Shown here one piece after another: positions 59,325 through 64,000 of a DNA stretch of 64,000 bases (position 1 is its first letter; every line of letters starts with the position of its first letter). The DNA lies in NCBI GenBank assembly GCA_024196135.1, contig JAMQCK010000065.1, positions 1-64,000 of the forward strand, in the 5' to 3' direction. The translations under genes were made by a program, and so were the position numbers. Origin of the DNA: Pleurotus ostreatus/Saccharomyces cerevisiae fusant (lineage: Eukaryota > Opisthokonta). The notes under the pieces were generated by a model. That model had not been told where the DNA came from. It searched no databases and saw only the letters and a list, made by a program, of their open reading frames with translations.

Positions 59325-61214
59325 TCATCCCATGTTTACATCCTGGTTTGCAGACATAGGCTCCTCCCTCGGCACAATTGGACCTAGGTCCACCACAGTA
59401 TAGAACGCGAAGGTCTTCGTCTCCGGTCCTTTGCTCTTCGTCGGAGTCTCGTTGACACCTAGGTCAGAACCGCCGGTGTCATCCGAGCGGTAGGTATAGG
59501 ATACGAGCATGTTGAACTGGGTGTGCAACATCAGCAAGGACGCGACAGGCAGCGGCACAGGAATGAGGACGTACCTTGACGTTCCCTCGAGCCTCCTTTC
59601 CGATGACGACCTCCCCACCGACGACTGTCAGGTTCCCCTTCTTTTCGAGCACGCCGACCGTCTTCGGTTTCGCTGGTCTCTCCTTCTCGCGCGCGGTGAC
59701 TGCACCGCGAGCGATGCCCATGAGCTCGTCGTCGTCCATAGTGGTGAAGTCCTCGTCATCATCATCCTCGTACTCCCAGGCTTCCGCGAAGGGCGCGATG
59801 GAGAACACCGTCGTCGGCAACGACACCGCGAAGGGTGGTCTCCGCTGTCGTTCCGCGTGTACGCGTTGTACGCTGAGTCGGACCTGGATAGGGTCGTACA
59901 GCGGATTCGTCAGAGCGAGGTGGAATTGGTATGTCCGTCCAGCCTGTATGGGCTCCTCTACGACGGGAGGGGTCATGGTGGACTTGGACATGGAGCGCGG
60001 TGGTTGAGCGATGGGTCGTGCGAGGTGGGGGAGGCGCACGGTCATGGATGGGAGATAGTTGGCGGCGACGAGCTTGATCTTGTATCGTACGGACTGCGCC
60101 TTTTGCTCGGGCTTGATCAGGATGTGGGTGCATGCCGGACATCGCTTCGAGCGCTTCGAGTGCAGTGGGATCCGTAGCGGCTTGAGGTCCCTATGCAGTG
60201 TTAGTGTACTTGAACAATAAAGCACAGAATGCACGCACTTTGCGCGTAGCGGCGTCGCCCAACTGCTCTCCCACCGCTGCTCCAACGACGCAACCTCCGC
60301 GATACCCTCAAGGTGCCGCATGAAATCCACATCCGCCTCACCGCCCCCACCGCCAATGATGCTCACTGCCGCGACGTCCTGTCGCGCGCGGTACTCCGGC
60401 ATCTCGTCCTTGTTCGCCGACTTGTCCTTCCCCGCCCGCGATCGGGAGAGCGCGTTGTACTTGCCGACGCCCGGAATGTCGCGCGCGAGCGCCGCGGAGG
60501 CGGCCGCTGTGACGGAGCTGAGGGACGATGTGTGCTGCGAGGGGGAGCGGGCGTGCGCACTGGGGCCTCCATGGACGGATGCGGACAGCGCGGACGCGCG
60601 GATGACGGGCTCGAAGTGCTCCTTGAGCCGATCGAACTCGAGCGCGTCGGGCGCGGAGTCTTCGAACTTCTGCAGCTGCGCTAGGGGATGGGTGAGGGTA
60701 AGGCTGGGGTGGATGACAATGCACGCACCGGCAAGGCCTGTGGGCTTCTCGAATGTGACGCCGACCTCTGCAGAGTCCCATCGGCAGTGGTTGCAGAACA
60801 AGAAGAAGGGCGGCTCGCCAACAGCGCTGACTGGGATGGACATGAGGCCATCACCTTGATCTGGTGGGTCTGAGGGTACGACAGACAGTGTATTTCGGCA
60901 GTTGGGACACATGAAGCAGTTGCGCGCGCATCTGTGCTTTGGTGAGCTATGACTTGCTGTGTGCATCATCATGACACGCACCTATTCTTCTCCGCCCTCA
61001 CGCTCGCACTCGGCACCTCGAACAAGCAATTTGGGCAGTAGTACCCGCTGACCTCTACGGAGACGCATCTGTTACACCGCACCGCGTCGCATTCCTCGCA
61101 GAAGTACAGCGTATGCAATGGGTGGAAGCTGTAGGAAGAGGATGCAAGATGCGGGGGAGGTGGCACTGAGGACGTCGATAGACATGGACAATGGTACAGG
61201 ACGCTGGGGGCCAT
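59325..61214 (-). CDS. dynactin subunit p62 (DCTN4)
   Basis: The CDS is join(59325..59516,59575..60190,60239..60680,60729..60931,60982..61214), 561 residues. p62 sits at the pointed end of the dynactin complex, which links dynein to cargo and the nuclear envelope. The Cys-rich N-terminus contains CEECDAVRCNRCVSVEVSGYYCPNC, CARNCFMCPNCRNTL and FCNHCRWDS in order. Later come the LEQRWESSWATPLRAKDLKPLRIPLHSKRSKRCPACTH segment and YKIKLVAANYLP beta strands, all characteristic of the family. The C-terminal half is beta-rich with an acidic insert. The start at 61214 is the first ATG of the exon; there are no membrane segments. Confidence 0.93.
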
Positions 61215-61870
61215 GGTCGCGGAAAACCTGGCGCGTACACGGGGTCGGTGGCGCGCGCCTAATCACGCAGGTTGCGCGTGTATCCTGGTCTCAGCAACTA
61301 AATTTGGCTGCCTCGGATCGTGACCGAGTTCCCAGCGAGCTCGTGGGACAGACAATGAGGAGGAGAGGGTCGATGGCCGAAGTCAAGTGTGCCGTATCGA
61401 ACCTCGAAAGAATGATAACCTCCTTTGGGAAGCTCGCAAATCCGTCTTGTTTGGCCAAATATTTGTTAGCCATGATGTTTCCCACGGTTGGTTTTCTTTT
61501 CCCTCCCTCATATCGTGTGACGATGACGGCCCGGGCCGGCAGTTATTCTCAGGCGACGTGGGCCATGCTACAGTCATCCAGCAACTATACTACCACTATC
61601 TCCGCACGCAAATCTTCATCTTCGGAATAGGCGCCCTTTGCCTTCCTTGTCGGCCACTACAGAGGGGACTCACAAGAGTTTGTGACTTTTGATTGGGGGG
61701 GACAAGAGGGACCTTTATAAGCGGGTATGCTCTATCATCGATCGCGTTCAACAGCCAATCCAACGACATGGTTTGCAGTGACTCTCCGTGCCGCGCAATC
61801 CCATGCTCCGTACCTCTACGCCAGCCAACCCATCGCATCCCATATCGCCACCACATCGTGCAGGAGCGAC
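61215..61870. other. intergenic, divergent promoters of p62 and F-box gene
   Basis: A 656-bp stretch with a TATA box for the F-box gene. ORFs in it have no recognisable content. Confidence 0.45.
61716..61721 (+). promoter_or_regulatory. TATA box of the F-box gene
   Basis: TATAAG. An in-frame ATG at 61727 directly follows it and would be upstream of the expected transcription start, so the ATG at 61871 is preferred. Confidence 0.45.
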
Positions 61871-63805
61871 ATGGGCCCTCTCGATCCTAACCGTCGAGCG
61901 GATGACGTGCTACAAGGCTTGAGCGCCGGTGGGGCAGACCTCCTCCGGCATGCCGAAGGACAGCTACTTGCGATGCAGCCTGGTGCCGATCCATCGGCGG
62001 CTCCTCGCTCCTTCGCCCGCCACGTCGATTCAAACGGGAACAGTCTCTTGCCGATATTCCAGCTTTCCGCAGAGACTTTCTCCATCATCTTCGACTTCTA
62101 TCTCTCGGAGGAGACCTTCGTGCACGCTCCAATGGAGGTCAGATTGCGGTGGTTCATGCATCCTGTCGACCGGGGCCCTTGCGTGCTGTTGCGCGTATGC
62201 TCTCTGTGGCGTCGCATCTGCACGACCCGCTTCGTATCGTATTTTGCGTCTTCAATCGTGTCGATTTCGCAGGGGACCATCCCACCGCTTCCCGAGGGAC
62301 GGGAATATGACCCATCCGTTGACGGCGTATTGGTTGGAGAATGCTTACGACACTATCTCGAGCTGTTCAGCAGGGGCTCCTTCGTGCTCTCGATGGTCCA
62401 TGGCTATAGGCGTCCTGCGGTTATTCCACAGGGCAGCCTTTCCGAATCAAACCCAGCGTCACAATCGACACTCGTCATCGCCAATACTGCGCTTGCTTCA
62501 CTTGCTGAGCGTTGCCGCGAACTAATTGTGCGCCCCCCCGAAGACGACATTTCGATGAAGCTGTCAATCAGACATGCGGCCAACGCTATTCGTACACTGT
62601 GGCCAGCGCAGGGACGACTGCACCACCTAGAGACACTCTGCATTGACTTTGGAGATACCATCTGTCGCTATCGTGGATGGATCCACGACTTCGGAAATCA
62701 CTGGAAAACATTGTCAGAATCCGGATTATTTGCTCACGCCCCGAGGCTACGGCGGCTCGAGCTGTGGAGGAAGGCCATCCACGTTTTAGACGCGCTTCAT
62801 CCGAGACTCGACCTCCCCTTACAGCAGATCACAGACTTTCGATGTCAATTTTATGATCCACGCAGTTGTCTTATTGCTCTGGAACAGCTGCCGTCTCTCA
62901 CGACCGCGGTCCTCCTCAGATACGTCTCGTACAAACGCTTGAAGTCCGCGCCTTCAAGTACACCTCGAAACGTTGATATCACCATTACCAAAATCAAGAG
63001 AACCCCGTGGTTGGGATATCCAGACCAGAGGCGCATCCACCTGGCCCATCTTTCGCATCTCAGCATCTTCTGTCAGTACGGGTGTGTGGATGGCAGTGAG
63101 CGTGCTAAACATCCGACGCAAGTCGCCAGGAGCATGATGCACCATCCGCGAGATATCTTCCGGTCCATCAATGCCCCCGCGCTCCGGCACCTGCGCATTG
63201 GGTTCGCCTCCGACGAGGCGCCACACGGCAAACGGTCTCTCGCTGCTATGAGTGGCGTCGTCGGCTTTCTCCGCCGCTCCGAGTGCGCCCTTGTCGAGCT
63301 CTACATTTTCCTCCACACAAAAGAGATTGACGACTTATGGCTCAATCTCTTCCGCATCGTCCCCTCCCTTCGCGAGCTCACGCTTTGCATGCCCTGCGGT
63401 GTCCGGCTTTCCGCGGAGGTCTTGCGAGCACTCCAGGTCGTGCACGAGCGCCAGCCGCTCCTCCTCCACCTTCGCCGCTTCACCCTCATCACCGACGAGT
63501 CGCCCGCCCTCGACATCGAGACATATGCGCTCGCCGAGGCCATCGAGTCCCGCGTCGGCGCGCACGAGCGTACCGGCGGCGTCGCTGACAATCTGGAGAT
63601 ATTCCAGTTGGCGTGCCAGGGGACGCACCGGTTCGTGTGGGAGAAGGAGATGAAGACGCGCATGAAGAGCTGGGTGCGGCGAGGCCTGTGCGTAGGGCTG
63701 GCGGTGGTGGACGTGGCCCTGCCGACGGAATTTATCGATATTAGGGATCAAGGAAATTTCTTGATGGACTGGGAATGGATACGTTATTACGACGACGACG
63801 AGTAG
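61871..63805 (+). CDS. F-box-like protein with leucine-rich C-terminus
   Basis: A single exon of 644 residues from 61871. An F-box-like segment at about residues 58-120 reads LSAETFSIIFDFYLSEE, then VLLRVCSLWRRICTTRF, the C-x-x-W-R form typical of basidiomycete F-box proteins. The rest has alternating leucine-rich stretches (LRRLELWRKAIHVLDALHPRLDLP, LRHLRIGFASDE, LRELTLCMP) and no other domain. Such proteins are thought to bring substrates to SCF ubiquitin ligases; the family is greatly expanded in mushrooms and individual targets are unknown. Starting at 61727 would add 48 residues but conflicts with the TATA box. Confidence 0.8.
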   Translation: MGPLDPNRRADDVLQGLSAGGADLLRHAEGQLLAMQPGADPSAAPRSFARHVDSNGNSLLPIFQLSAETFSIIFDFYLSEETFVHAPMEVRLRWFMHPVDRGPCVLLRVCSLWRRICTTRFVSYFASSIVSISQGTIPPLPEGREYDPSVDGVLVGECLRHYLELFSRGSFVLSMVHGYRRPAVIPQGSLSESNPASQSTLVIANTALASLAERCRELIVRPPEDDISMKLSIRHAANAIRTLWPAQGRLHHLETLCIDFGDTICRYRGWIHDFGNHWKTLSESGLFAHAPRLRRLELWRKAIHVLDALHPRLDLPLQQITDFRCQFYDPRSCLIALEQLPSLTTAVLLRYVSYKRLKSAPSSTPRNVDITITKIKRTPWLGYPDQRRIHLAHLSHLSIFCQYGCVDGSERAKHPTQVARSMMHHPRDIFRSINAPALRHLRIGFASDEAPHGKRSLAAMSGVVGFLRRSECALVELYIFLHTKEIDDLWLNLFRIVPSLRELTLCMPCGVRLSAEVLRALQVVHERQPLLLHLRRFTLITDESPALDIETYALAEAIESRVGAHERTGGVADNLEIFQLACQGTHRFVWEKEMKTRMKSWVRRGLCVGLAVVDVALPTEFIDIRDQGNFLMDWEWIRYYDDDE

Positions 63806-64000
63806 GATGTAGCCCTGCCGTGCAGCATGATGCATTACTGGGTTTTATGACTTTACGAGATCATGATCATATCGTTTACATACTTACGCCTATCCGTGGC
63901 ACTGGGTTTAGACCCTATACAGACACCCACATATGTTGATTGTACATGTATTTATGACAACTTGACTTCTGGGCTCGTTCATTCATAGCTTCCCCCCGCT

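Noticed and set aside
61727..61870. 48-residue extension of the F-box protein
   Set aside because: The ATG at 61727 follows the TATA box by only a few bases, so it is unlikely to be in the mRNA.

Overview
The window is nuclear DNA of a filamentous basidiomycete. Almost every gene is cut by short GT-AG introns, mostly 45-60 bp with GTNNGT donors and CTNAC-like branch points. The gene content includes a polyporopepsin-type aspartic protease, a DUF6535 protein and MYND-finger proteins, which points to Agaricomycetes, probably Polyporales (inference). I built 28 protein-coding gene models containing about 160 introns. Exon lengths, phases and protein-family continuity agree in each of them. No rRNA, tRNA or CRISPR array was recognised.

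Layout. 1-253: start of an alpha/beta hydrolase running off the left edge. 996-8045: a MYND protein, an unknown protein made of two tandem repeats, transaldolase, a 437-bp pogo-like MITE just downstream of it, and an LRR/F-box-like unknown. 8723-15311: EBP2 (ribosome biogenesis), a 12-TM MFS carrier and a second MYND protein. 15700-16090: an unexplained array of small hairpin repeats ending in a 64-bp near-perfect inverted repeat. 16313-19239: a protein kinase and a GGPP/FPP-type prenyl synthase. 19709-24043: a patatin-like protein lacking the usual catalytic serine, then a DUF6535 membrane protein. 24857-30608: aspartic protease, unknown ER/secretory membrane protein, aromatic/2-aminoadipate-type aminotransferase and a hotdog thioesterase. 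31160-39291: an FYR-domain protein divergent from RAD4/XPC, then TRM61. 39898-47211: a two-region PAS protein and a RecQ helicase. 47350-63805: 4HBT_3-type thioesterase, severin/gelsolin protein, RRT8/LDS-like membrane protein, DCAF-like WD40 protein, RNR1, dynactin p62 and an F-box protein.

The set is mostly housekeeping: DNA repair and replication (RAD4, RecQ, RNR1), RNA modification and ribosome assembly (TRM61, EBP2), cytoskeleton (severin, dynactin p62), ubiquitin adaptors (DCAF, F-box) and central metabolism (transaldolase, prenyl synthase, aminotransferase). Lineage-specific proteins are interspersed. Several pairs are divergent over short shared promoters, notably FYR/RAD4 (169 bp) and severin/RRT8-like (229 bp).

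The best candidates for something undescribed are the hairpin-repeat array at 15.7-16.1 kb, the duplicated-domain protein at 2601-3467, and the serine-less patatin beside DUF6535. Splicing curiosities include a 4-nt microexon in RNR1.
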